Shown: piece by piece, positions 8,101 to 15,904 of the stretch | Layout of the letters: every line of letters begins with the position of its first letter | Numbering within the stretch: the stretch's first letter is position 1 | Origin: a candidate division KSB1 bacterium | GTDB lineage: Bacteria > Electryoneota > RPQS01 | DNA: 64,000 bases | Assembly: GCA_016214895.1 (NCBI GenBank) | Contig: JACRMR010000012.1 | Coordinates: forward strand, 62,001 to 126,000 | Reading direction: 5' to 3' | Translations under genes and position numbers: made by a program | The notes under the pieces: generated by a model | The model's database searches: none | The model's input: the letters and a program-made list of their open reading frames with translations, nothing else | What the model was told of the DNA's origin: nothing

Positions 8101-10637
8101 GCCGGATCGCTCGCCGCACGGTATTGCGCGGTCGCGATGCCGCTCGCGTCGGTGACGGCGCTCTGCGCCACGGCACCGGCGCTGGCCGCAAAGTACACCA
8201 CGCCGTTGCTGATCGCGATATTGCTGGTCGTTTCCCGCAATTGCGCGTTGACGTTCGTGGTCGAGTTGCCGTCAGCCGGCAGTTCATCCGTGTCCATCCA
8301 GGAGCTGATCGTCACGCCCGTCATCTGCATGCCGAGCTGATCGCTCTGACCACTCGCCGTGCACATCACGATCTGCGCGGCGTCAACTTCGGACGGTCCG
8401 CTCGTGAAACGTGCGGTGACCTGACCGTTTTCGTCGGTGATCGTGCTCAGCGGCTGCAAGCTGCCGATTCCCTGTTGCGCCTGCCACACCACCGCGGCCC
8501 CGGACACCGGTAAGCCATAGTTGTCGGTCGCGGTGCACGTCAGCGTGCACGTGGATGCGCCGTCCGCATATATCGGATTCGCGCTTGCCGTCAGCACAAC
8601 CTCGGCCACCTGCGGGGCCACGAACTGCACTTCGCCATAGCCGTTCGCGGTACCTGAATTGGCCACGATTGCGCAGATGCCGCGATCGCGCGTCGAAATC
8701 ACATTCGTCGTAAACACGCCCGCATCGTTCGTGTATCCCACCTCCGGAATGACGGTCCCGATGGTCGCGCTGCATTCCACTTCGACGCCCGCGCCGACAG
8801 GGTTCCCGTACGCGTCCACGACCCGGCATGCCACCGGTGTCGAGCTGACACCGTCCGCGGGAATCTGCGAAGACACCGGAGTCACCTGTATTCCCGCTGC
8901 GTCGCCCGCATGGTACACGATCACGCGCTCATGCGACAGCGTTCCGCACGCCGCCTGCACCGAGTCGGGACCCGCCATCGTGGGACTCGTCAGCGTTGCA
9001 TACGCATAGCCGTCCAGGGTCGTCGTGCTGTAGGTCGATGAGGTCGGGTTCGACACCGCGGCGCGCTGCGGATTTCCGCTGACACCCTTGATGCGCAGCC
9101 CGGCCGGGCGCTCTAACCGCGCCGTCCACGACGATGGCATGCCGCTCCGGTCCACGTGAAGACTATTGGTCGAAGACAGCCCCGAAATCTGCCCTTGCTG
9201 CGAGGTAAACGTTACACTCGTACCGTTAGATACCGGCCGGCTCTCCGAGTCAAGGATCATAGCGCGAAGGTCCGACGTGCTCACCCCGTCCGCCACGAGC
9301 TGCAACGGGTCCGCGTTGAAGGTCATGGACGAAGGAACCGTGGCTTCGAGCACCACGGTCACGCTGCCCGTCACGTTGCCGCTCGTCGCCGTGATCGCGG
9401 CCGGACCGGGGTCCAGTCCGCTGCGGAACTGGGCCGTCGCCTGACCATTGGGACCAACCGTCGAAGCGGGCGTTACCGCTCCCGTCGGACTGGCGAAACT
9501 GACCGGCGTCCCCTCAGCCACGAAGTTTCCGTACGTGTCTGTGCAAGTCGCGGTGATCGTGGTCTCGCTGGCGTTATCGGCGAACATGGTCTCCGCTGCC
9601 GCGCTCAGATCGATCAGCGCACACGGTCCGGCGTTAACCACGATCGGCACGTTGCCGGTAACCTGATTACCCGTGGTCGCCGTCACCGTGGTCGTGCCCG
9701 CTACCGTCGCCGCATACAGCGTCGTGCGCGCCACACCACCCAGTGTGTTTGCCGTGAGGCTGCTGAGGCTTCCGCCGTCGGCCGCGAAGAAGACCACCGT
9801 ATTGTCGATGACCGGCTGCATATTCGAATCATAGACGCGCGCCGTAATCTCCGCGCTGTCGAGGCCGGCTGACATTTGCGCCAGCGAGGACGTCACGATA
9901 ATCATGCTCGCCGCCGCCGGTTCGAGAAACTCAATCTCGACCGTGTCCGACGTGTCGTTGAAGCGCGCGATCACGATCGCTCGCCCGGTTTCCATCGACG
10001 AGACCAGGGTCGCCGTCGCGGTGCCACTCACCGGATCGGTGACGCCCGGTGACGTCACGGAGCCCAGCGTGGTCGAAAAGTAGATCGTCGCATTCCCGAT
10101 CGGATTATGCTGCTCGTTGCGCAGCCGCGCGAAAATCAGAGTGGACGATGCTCCATTGTCGGCATAGACCGTATCGCTGGCCGACCACACGCTAAGTTGG
10201 CCCTCGACCGTGCCTTCGGTTTGTGCCACCATCAGCGTCGTCGTTCGTAACTCGTTCATGCTCGGAAGCTCGGTGCGCAATAGTACGCCGCCGGTATCCG
10301 CCGGAGCCGTGTACGTCGTGCGCGCGCGCCCCTGGACATCGGTTTTCACCGTCGTATCCGCCCGGTGCGACGCCACGGTGCCGCGATTCACGCTGAATCG
10401 CACATCCTCGTTCATCGCCGGCTCATTGGATTCGTTCAGCACCCGCGCTTCAATCGTCGCCTCTGCTCCCGGACCCAATATCAGCGGGTCCACGGTTACG
10501 GTGTCGATGAAGGTCAACGTCTGACGGTTGGTGCCCGTCGGACTGATCTCGCCCTTCTGTTCACAACCTAACCAGAGCACCGTTATTACCAGCAAGCTTG
10601 CCGGCAACCAAAGACCTGTTGCGGAACGGCCTTTCAT
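5184..10637 (-). CDS. Giant multi-Ig (Big_1/invasin-like) lipoprotein
   Basis: An 1,817-residue exported lipoprotein. The signal sequence ends in a lipobox (VLWLGC, then EQKGE), so it should be lipid-anchored. From about residue 40 to 1600 it carries around 16 tandem domains of roughly 95 residues with the bacterial Ig-like Big_1 pattern: ADGxSxxxxxAxVxDxxGNPV, then xVxFxxxxGxV and a threonine-rich TDxxGxAxxxLxSxxxxG strand. Examples are IPADGVSSTPVACRV and LLADNNSTSTLTAVV. Such chains form long, stiff surface stalks in invasin/intimin adhesins. No beta-barrel or LysM domain is visible. The ATG at 10637 has GGAG upstream and is better than a longer frame. It is 20 bp after the orphan NtrC regulator gene. 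Confidence 0.9.
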   Translation of the reverse strand: MKGRSATGLWLPASLLVITVLWLGCEQKGEISPTGTNRQTLTFIDTVTVDPLILGPGAEATIEARVLNESNEPAMNEDVRFSVNRGTVASHRADTTVKTDVQGRARTTYTAPADTGGVLLRTELPSMNELRTTTLMVAQTEGTVEGQLSVWSASDTVYADNGASSTLIFARLRNEQHNPIGNATIYFSTTLGSVTSPGVTDPVSGTATATLVSSMETGRAIVIARFNDTSDTVEIEFLEPAAASMIIVTSSLAQMSAGLDSAEITARVYDSNMQPVIDNTVVFFAADGGSLSSLTANTLGGVARTTLYAATVAGTTTVTATTGNQVTGNVPIVVNAGPCALIDLSAAAETMFADNASETTITATCTDTYGNFVAEGTPVSFASPTGAVTPASTVGPNGQATAQFRSGLDPGPAAITATSGNVTGSVTVVLEATVPSSMTFNADPLQLVADGVSTSDLRAMILDSESRPVSNGTSVTFTSQQGQISGLSSTNSLHVDRSGMPSSWTARLERPAGLRIKGVSGNPQRAAVSNPTSSTYSTTTLDGYAYATLTSPTMAGPDSVQAACGTLSHERVIVYHAGDAAGIQVTPVSSQIPADGVSSTPVACRVVDAYGNPVGAGVEVECSATIGTVIPEVGYTNDAGVFTTNVISTRDRGICAIVANSGTANGYGEVQFVAPQVAEVVLTASANPIYADGASTCTLTCTATDNYGLPVSGAAVVWQAQQGIGSLQPLSTITDENGQVTARFTSGPSEVDAAQIVMCTASGQSDQLGMQMTGVTISSWMDTDELPADGNSTTNVNAQLRETTSNIAISNGVVYFAASAGAVAQSAVTDASGIATAQYRAASDPAAVTVTCTYGNALRSNTGLRLTDTEASVLMVQLSTNSVLANGVSTVTVSAIVTNESGQPVPNTEVSFAVTGPGAMLTPTVMSNDSGWAVSTYLSSASATDAVANVDVSIERTNEATAIQLRGVTVQIESDAASLPANGQSGTAVRCQIRETTNMLAVAGEAVNFATSLGSIPVMALTNTSGIAQVNLTASSAPGTAHLTATYGTGLSSAMDIEMYAAVPASVQMSSEINSVRADGISSAEISARVFDVQGYALVNSPVSWITTSGTVIDAETMTDGTGTATATLVSAASSENQQAVITATSVEAQSSLTLMQRGVTVEATATPGTVIADGSSLSLIRAHVFETESNYAISGVEVHFGSTLGTMVGVANTNVSGIAEATLTSSTETGTASVNVSFGNTLTDVVQVVFAPSTPTHLTLTGLPTVLLADNNSTSTLTAVVTDQNGNPVPNGTQIRFSLPPQSGSLENLRTTTGGVAVNSLTSSTTPGTVSVLAWAEADPSVRDSVAITYVVGPPAVVTITAQSDTLSADGIATDTISAYVTDAVGHALANVEVRFSATIGNIAPSRSTDATGRASVAFSSPQTGTATITALADSIFADHTVYLIPGGPNSIQLAYDPGSVGVRGSGRNETLLVTATVRDVNNNTVIDGTPVYFNINNSPGGGDFLSSNGPIPTINGHATVSYNSGTVSGSARIRAVCQTISAVSTEILIYAGPPYIESIVDGCNTTHMSLAAGPCSMFGMDVVGDSVEVLALVGDRYNNPVTPGTAVYFTTSGGVITTATGYTDSMGFARVTLWSGNPLPTIPRWLSTLVDPNTGSAILCSAIPTQPGLAKVLASSAGVDANGDSVTVWASTNVVFEYSQPQLYLRDASVNGDSQQREMYIGENALITIAAYDPDYWPLVAGSVVRFSANEGRCYPQEITIGCPGDTTYTISFFNDLTLEDTDAATPVLIEVDTRQGDAFAFTETFTLRALLPQE

Positions 10638-10656
10638 CACATGCACTCCTTCGCCT

Positions 10657-12030
10657 TTATGCGCAGTTGTATTCTTTGAGCTTGTAGAGCAGCGACCGAT
10701 GCGATATCTCAAGCAACCGCGCCGCCCGTGTCCGGTTATTGTTCGTCTTCCGCAGTGCGCGCTGAATCAACTCCTGTTCAACCCGCGGAACCAGCTCGGC
10801 CAGCGTCTGCTTGATACTGAGCTGCTCGTCCGGAATCTGCACCTGAAATTCGTGATCGTTGATGCGCAGCTCGACCGGCAGCGAGTCCAACGTGATTCGA
10901 TTGCCGTCCGAGAGCACCACCGCGCGCTCGATAATGTTCTGCAGCTCGCGGACGTTCCCCGGCCAACTGTAATTCGTCAGCGCCTGCGTGGCCTCCGGCG
11001 TCACATCGTAAAGCTCGCCCGCCGGCGAGAGCTTCCGCAGGAAGTGATGCACCAGCAACGGCACGTCCTCGGACCGGTCGCGCAACGGCGGCATCACGAT
11101 CGGAATGATATTCAAGCGGTAGAACAAGTCCTCGCGGAACGTACCGTCCTTCACCGCCTGCGTCAGATTCCGCGACGTCGCGGCGATCACGCGAACCTCA
11201 ACCGTCGTTTCCTGCACGTCGCCCAGCTTGCGCAGCTTCCCCTCTTGCAGCACGCGCAACAGCTTCACCTGTAACGACAGCGGCATTTCCCCAATCTCGT
11301 CCAGGAGCAGCGTGCCCCCGCTGGCCTCCTCGAACAAGCCCTTCTTCATCTTCAGTGCGCCCGTAAAGGCGCCTTTCGCGTGCCCGAACAGCTCCGACTC
11401 CAGAAGCGTCTCGGGAATCGCCCCGCAATTGACCGTCACAAACGGCATGTTGCGCGCCTTGCTGTGCAGATGAATCAACCGCGCAACGACCTCCTTGCCC
11501 GTCCCCGATTCCCCCGTGATCAACACCGTGCTGTTGAACGGCGCAATCCGCTGAATCCGCTGAAACACGTCGCGCATCGGCCCGGACTTGCCCACCAAAT
11601 TGTCAAACGAATACTGGGCCGCGACTTCGCGCCGCAACCGGGCATTCTCCAGCTTCAACTCCCGCTGCTCCAGCGCCGCGGTCATCGTCAAGTCCAGCAG
11701 ATCCGGCGACAACTCTTCCTTCGCGATGTAATCGAACGCCCCCGCCTTCATCGCCTGCACCGCGGTCTGCACAAACCCATAAGCCGTCATCATCACGACC
11801 GGCAGCTCCTTGTGCAATCCCTTGATCTGTCTCAAAATCTCGACTCCGTCACGGTCGGGCAGCCGCAAGTCCAGCAGGACCGCGTCGTATTCCGCCGACT
11901 CCAGAGCGCGCAACGCAGAACCGCCATCGCTTACCGTATGGCAAATCTGCTCACGCTCCTCAAAGTAATGACTTAAGAATTCAGCGTAGCCCGGCTCGTC
12001 CTCGACGACCAAAATCTTGGCTTTCGTCAT
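10657..12030 (-). CDS. Sigma-54-dependent response regulator (NtrC family), orphan
   Basis: A 457-residue enhancer-binding protein. The receiver domain (1-120) has the acidic pair E10/D11 and phospho-acceptor D54 (LLDLRLPD). The AAA+ domain (about 140-375) has Walker A GESGTGKE, the sigma-54 contact loop GAFTGA, Walker B LLLDEIGEM and the arginine-finger region FREDLFYRLN. A Fis-type helix-turn-helix ends the protein (NNNRTRAARLLEISHRSLLY). No kinase gene is beside it. A near-perfect sigma-54 promoter stands just upstream (12083-12098), so it may be controlled by PilR or by itself. It leads the operon for the Ig-like lipoprotein and minor pilins. Confidence 0.95.
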   Translation of the reverse strand: MTKAKILVVEDEPGYAEFLSHYFEEREQICHTVSDGGSALRALESAEYDAVLLDLRLPDRDGVEILRQIKGLHKELPVVMMTAYGFVQTAVQAMKAGAFDYIAKEELSPDLLDLTMTAALEQRELKLENARLRREVAAQYSFDNLVGKSGPMRDVFQRIQRIAPFNSTVLITGESGTGKEVVARLIHLHSKARNMPFVTVNCGAIPETLLESELFGHAKGAFTGALKMKKGLFEEASGGTLLLDEIGEMPLSLQVKLLRVLQEGKLRKLGDVQETTVEVRVIAATSRNLTQAVKDGTFREDLFYRLNIIPIVMPPLRDRSEDVPLLVHHFLRKLSPAGELYDVTPEATQALTNYSWPGNVRELQNIIERAVVLSDGNRITLDSLPVELRINDHEFQVQIPDEQLSIKQTLAELVPRVEQELIQRALRKTNNNRTRAARLLEISHRSLLYKLKEYNCA

Positions 12031-12082
12031 ATCTTCGTTACGCCCGGTTCGAGAGTACCCACTTCAAGCTACCGCAACGGTT

Positions 12083-12098
12083 TGCAAGGGGCGTGCCA
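12083..12098 (-). promoter_or_regulatory. Sigma-54 promoter of the orphan NtrC / adhesin / minor pilin operon
   Basis: Read on the minus strand the site is TGGCACGCCCCTTGCA, an exact match to the -24/-12 consensus TGGCACG-N4-TTGC. The GG and GC dinucleotides are separated by 10 bp. Transcription would begin near 12072, about 40 nt before the ATG at 12030. Seen directly; function is inferred. Confidence 0.9.
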
Positions 12099-12244
12099 CG
12101 TACTTCGTATCGGCGCCGCGTCAGCCTGCGCAATGACTTGCACCCGCTCCCGACCCGGCTCTCGTTGCGACTCCGCAACCCGCTGCACCCCCTGCGGAGC
12201 AATTTGCCGCGCACTCCGTTCGGACACTCCCCGTCCCGCCGAGC

Positions 12245-12282
12245 CGAAACAACGCACCCCCCGTATCGCTACGGAGGGTGCG
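12245..12282 (-). terminator. Probable Rho-independent terminator after pilA
   Basis: Inverted repeat with 13-bp arms (12253-12265 and 12270-12282, one mismatch) and a 4-nt loop. On the minus strand it is followed by TTGTTTC. It lies about 55 bp after the pilA stop and before the next sigma-54 promoter, so it separates pilA from the downstream operon. The T-run is short. Confidence 0.7.
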
Positions 12283-12334
12283 CCTTATCGGGCTGTCATG
12301 GCCGCGTCACGCGCGACCCAGCGCGGTTGTCGGA

Positions 12335-12751
12335 CTAGTTCACGCCATCCGGTGTCGCCGTCAGCACGGTACCCGCATTGTCGTTGCAGGTCACCGAAAT
12401 GCTGTACGAGGTCGGCGTGCTCGCACCATCATAGGTGTAGGTGAAAGCCGCGAAGTTCGTGCCGGTCGGCAGCGACATATACGGATCGCTGTTCGGGTCC
12501 ACCAGCACAGTCGGCGCAGTGGCCAAAGTGAGCGCAGCGGGGTAATCCGCATAGTCGATTTCATACATACCCAGCGCCTGACGGAACTGGTTGACGTCCG
12601 CGCGCGCCGCGCCGACACGCGCTCGATCCTGCGCGCCCATGAAGCGCGGAACCGCGACCGCCGCCAAAATGCCGATGATCACGATCACAACCAGCAACTC
12701 GATCAGGGTGAATCCCTTTTGTGCCTTGCGGCGACGAAGACTCTTGAACAT
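12335..12751 (-). CDS. pilA: Type IV major pilin PilA
   Basis: A 138-residue prepilin. The leader MFKSLRRRKAQKG is cleaved before FTLIELLVVIVIIGILAAVA, the textbook N-methylated pilin helix with Glu5. A short globular domain follows (about residues 45-138), without the cysteine pair that forms the D-loop in pseudomonad pilins. GGAG lies 6 nt before the ATG at 12751, which fixes the start. It is transcribed alone, from a sigma-54 promoter at 12814-12829 to a hairpin terminator, and sits directly downstream of pilS-pilR, its expected activators. The size and motif resemble GspG-like short pilins as well. Confidence 0.95.
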   Translation of the reverse strand: MFKSLRRRKAQKGFTLIELLVVIVIIGILAAVAVPRFMGAQDRARVGAARADVNQFRQALGMYEIDYADYPAALTLATAPTVLVDPNSDPYMSLPTGTNFAAFTYTYDGASTPTSYSISVTCNDNAGTVLTATPDGVN

Positions 12752-12813
12752 CTTTTTCTCCAATCTGTGTGTAGGCCTGACGTTGACTTATCGTGCTTTC
12801 TGGTTGTCTAATT

Positions 12814-12829
12814 GGCAACAGCCATGCCA
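12814..12829 (-). promoter_or_regulatory. Sigma-54 promoter of pilA
   Basis: On the minus strand the sequence is TGGCATGGCTGTTGCC, with GG and GC spaced by 10 bp as required for sigma-54 (TGGCAC-N5-TTGC). Predicted transcription start is near 12803, giving a leader of about 52 nt before the pilA ATG. PilR, encoded immediately upstream, is the likely activator, as in the well-known PilSR control of pilA. Confidence 0.88.
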
Positions 12830-12982
12830 CGCCCAAGGTGATACCCTAACTCCTTAACTTTTCAATCGTTCACGGGACTCGCGCCGGACCCTCTCCCGCG
12901 TTTGAGTTGACGCCTGCAAGCATTCTGCAAGGCGACTCGCAACGCGCTGGTGGATATGCTCGCCCATATTTACTATCCGAAA

Positions 12983-14350
12983 CTATTTCGGGGCATCGAT
13001 ACCATAACGCTGTAACTTCCGGTAAATCGTTGACGGATCGATCCCGAGGATCTCCGAGGCCCGCTTCTTCTGCCAACCCGTCGTCTCCAGCACTCGCAGC
13101 ATATAATCGCGCTCCACGTCCTCCAAAGTACCCGCCAACGGAGAGGACGGAGCGGCCGCACTCGGCGCGGCGCCCGAACTGATCTTCCCCGGCAGTGATG
13201 ACGTGTCAACGGTATTCGTCTCACAGAGTATCACCGCCCGTTCTATCGTGTTCTCCAATTCGCGTACATTGCCGGGCCAGCCGTATGACCGAAGCAGCGA
13301 ACGACTTTCCGGCGTTAGTTGCTTCAACTCGACGTTGTGGCGGCGGCACGAGCGCTCCGTGAAGTGATCGATCAGCTCTTCAATGTCCGCCGGCCGCTCC
13401 CGCAGCGGCCGAATGTGGATCGGAATCACCGAAAGTCGGTAGAACAGGTCGGAGCGAAACTCGCCCGTGCGCTGCTTACGTTCCAAATCCGAATTCGTCG
13501 CCGCGATCACGCGCACATCGATCTTCAGCGGTCGCGTCGCTCCCACCGGCAGAATCTCGCGCTCCTGCAACGCCCGCAGCAGCTTCACCTGCAAATTCGG
13601 CGTCATGTCGCCAATTTCGTCCAGGAAAAGCGTGCCCCCGTGCGCCATCTTGAACAGCCCGTCCTTGTCCCGCACGGCGCCGGTGAAACTGCCGCGCATG
13701 TGACCGAATAGCTCGCTTTCCAGCAGCGTGTCGGGAAGTGCCGCGCAATTCACCGTTACGAAATCCGCGTTGGCGCGCTCCGAGTGCGCATGAATCACCT
13801 GCGCGACGACCTCCTTGCCCGTGCCCGATTCTCCCGTGATCAGGATCGTCGAGTCCGACGGCGCGACCCGGCGAATCAACTCCAGCAGCCGCTGCGATTC
13901 CACCGAGGAGCCGATCAGCCGCGCGGGCGACGCCCCCTCCGCAACCAGGCGCGCCTTCAACTTTCGGTTCTCCCGCTTCAATAACTGACCGTCCAGCACC
14001 TTCTCCACCACGGTGCGAATCTCGTCCACGTGAAACGGCTTCGTGATGTAGTCCGCCGCTCCCGTGCGCATGGCTTCGACCGCCGACTCCAGCGACGCAA
14101 ACGCGGTGATCACGATCGCACCGATTTCCGGCGAGCGCTGCTTCACCTCGCGGACCAACTCGATCCCGCTCATTTCCGGCATCCGGAGATCCGTGATGAC
14201 GAGATCAAACGGCTCCTCGTCCAGCCGCGCCAGCGCCGCCACCGGGGACGTCAAGGCCTGCACCCGGTAGCCCTCCTTGGTGAGGATCAGCGTCAGGAAC
14301 TCGCCGATGCTCGTCTCGTCATCGACGACTAATATGCGTTCTTTCGCCAT
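12983..14350 (-). CDS. pilR: PilR-like sigma-54 response regulator
   Basis: A 455-residue NtrC-family activator. Receiver domain with D10/D11 and phospho-acceptor D54 (VITDLRMPE) plus the switch lysine in YITKPF. The AAA+ domain has GESGTGKE, GSFTGA (the sigma-54 loop with Ser in place of Ala, seen in other members) and FLDEIGDM. A Fis-type HTH closes the protein (KKRASEILGIDPSTIYRKLQ). It starts 3 bp after the pilS stop, so the two are co-transcribed. Its position next to pilA and the sigma-54 promoter there supports assignment as PilR. Confidence 0.92.
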   Translation of the reverse strand: MAKERILVVDDETSIGEFLTLILTKEGYRVQALTSPVAALARLDEEPFDLVITDLRMPEMSGIELVREVKQRSPEIGAIVITAFASLESAVEAMRTGAADYITKPFHVDEIRTVVEKVLDGQLLKRENRKLKARLVAEGASPARLIGSSVESQRLLELIRRVAPSDSTILITGESGTGKEVVAQVIHAHSERANADFVTVNCAALPDTLLESELFGHMRGSFTGAVRDKDGLFKMAHGGTLFLDEIGDMTPNLQVKLLRALQEREILPVGATRPLKIDVRVIAATNSDLERKQRTGEFRSDLFYRLSVIPIHIRPLRERPADIEELIDHFTERSCRRHNVELKQLTPESRSLLRSYGWPGNVRELENTIERAVILCETNTVDTSSLPGKISSGAAPSAAAPSSPLAGTLEDVERDYMLRVLETTGWQKKRASEILGIDPSTIYRKLQRYGIDAPK

Positions 14351-14353
14351 TCG

Positions 14354-15895
14354 TTATAGTGAGAGTTCAAAGTAAGTCCCGGTCTGTGTGTCCGACTCCA
14401 ATACCAATGTGCCGCCGTGGGCATGAACTGCGCGCATCGCAATCGGCAGCGCCAGTCCGCTCGATCGCTTCTGTACCCCGGAAAACGGACGAAATGCCGC
14501 GTCGCGAATCTCCGGCGATAGCACCCGGCCGCCAAGCCGGAATCTGACCGTCGCCGTGTCGTCGCACGCTCCTTCAATCTGCAGCTCGTCACCCTGCTCG
14601 CCCCACTCCGACAGTGTGAGCAGGATCGTGTCAACCGCCAGCGAAATCTGCTCCGTATCAATCTGCACCGGCAGCGAGGCCTCCAACGTCTCACGCACCG
14701 GCATGCGCAACGACGCATGGCGAAGGCAGCGTCGGATCAATTCGCGCAGATCATCCGGCGCCCGGTGCGGTGCATCCAGCCGCGCAAACGTCAGAAAGTC
14801 CGCGAGGAATCCGTTCAAGCGATCCGACTCTTTCAACGCCAGTTGAAAGTAGGGTAGTTGCTCGGCATTCGCCGCCGGAGATCGCGACAACATTTCCACA
14901 CAGCCCCGCACCGTCGCCAGCGGATTCCTGATCTCGTGCGCCAGGTCACGCGACAACATGCCCACCGCGGCCAGCCGATCGCGCTCGCGCTCCTGCCGCT
15001 CCGCCTCCTTGATCCGTGTGAGGTCGTTAAAGAGCACGATGTGACCGCGCAGCTCTCCTTCGGGTGTTGTCAGCGACGAAATCGAATACCCGACGGGACG
15101 AACTCCGGTTCCCGTAGCGACGCTCATTTCGCTGCGTCGTTCAGGACTTCCGTCGCTGCCCCGCAGGGCCGCCACGAGTTCCGCCTGGTCATGCAGCTTG
15201 CTCTCAATCGCTTGCCCCGATGCGTCCTCGGCAAGTCCGAGTATCTGGAGGCCCGCCGGATTCGAAAACAGCAGTTGCTGCTCTCGATTCAGTACCACCA
15301 AGCCCGTTCCCAGACTATCCAGAATCGCCTGCGTGTCCAGCTTGGACTGGGCCAGTTCACCCAGCGTCTCACGATGACGCCGTTCACGCTGCGCAAACCG
15401 ATCATGAACGTACGATGCCAGCGCCGCCGTCAATGCAAAGTTCACGCCGTACCCGAATCCGCGTAAACCGCTGAACGCATCGATTCGTCCCGTGGCCGAC
15501 CAGTCCAGCCACAGCACGCCGGCCGTCGCGAGCAGCGTTACCCACATGCTTCCCGTGATCCCGGTCAGGAGGCCGGCGGAACCAACCGAGAAGAAGTAGA
15601 GAAACACGAACTCGCTGTTCGAGCCGCCCGTGTACCACAACACCAGGGTATCGACGATCACCGCTGCCGACAGGGCGAACCACTGCAAGAGCAGTGCAAG
15701 ACGCCGATGGCGATACCACTCCCAACAGCCGAGACTCAAGCCCGCGTTGACGGCCAGCAAGGTCAGATAGGGCCCTGCACCTACCGCGTCCGCGCGATAC
15801 AGCAGCCCAATCCCCAGCAATACCGTGACAAAGATCAGCCGGGCGGCGAGAAACGCCGAGAAGTTCTGTCCCGTCTCCAGGACTAACTTTATCAC
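14354..15895 (-). CDS. pilS: PilS-like membrane sensor histidine kinase with divergent ATPase domain
   Basis: A 513-residue sensor. Six or so N-terminal membrane helices (about residues 12-180) are followed by a coiled segment, a PAS domain (about 190-300) and a HisKA domain with the H-box AHEIRNPLATVRG intact. The C-terminal HATPase region is unusual: the N-box has no recognisable Asn (SLAVDTILLTLSEWGEQG), the DxGxG box reads FRLGGRVLSPEIRDAAF, and the G2 box is SSGLALPIAM. The start is a GTG at 15895 with GGGGAG just upstream. It is directly followed by pilR. The topology matches PilS, which responds to pilin in the membrane. Confidence 0.88.
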   Translation of the reverse strand: MIKLVLETGQNFSAFLAARLIFVTVLLGIGLLYRADAVGAGPYLTLLAVNAGLSLGCWEWYRHRRLALLLQWFALSAAVIVDTLVLWYTGGSNSEFVFLYFFSVGSAGLLTGITGSMWVTLLATAGVLWLDWSATGRIDAFSGLRGFGYGVNFALTAALASYVHDRFAQRERRHRETLGELAQSKLDTQAILDSLGTGLVVLNREQQLLFSNPAGLQILGLAEDASGQAIESKLHDQAELVAALRGSDGSPERRSEMSVATGTGVRPVGYSISSLTTPEGELRGHIVLFNDLTRIKEAERQERERDRLAAVGMLSRDLAHEIRNPLATVRGCVEMLSRSPAANAEQLPYFQLALKESDRLNGFLADFLTFARLDAPHRAPDDLRELIRRCLRHASLRMPVRETLEASLPVQIDTEQISLAVDTILLTLSEWGEQGDELQIEGACDDTATVRFRLGGRVLSPEIRDAAFRPFSGVQKRSSGLALPIAMRAVHAHGGTLVLESDTQTGTYFELSL

Positions 15896-15904
15896 AGCTC
15901 TCCC

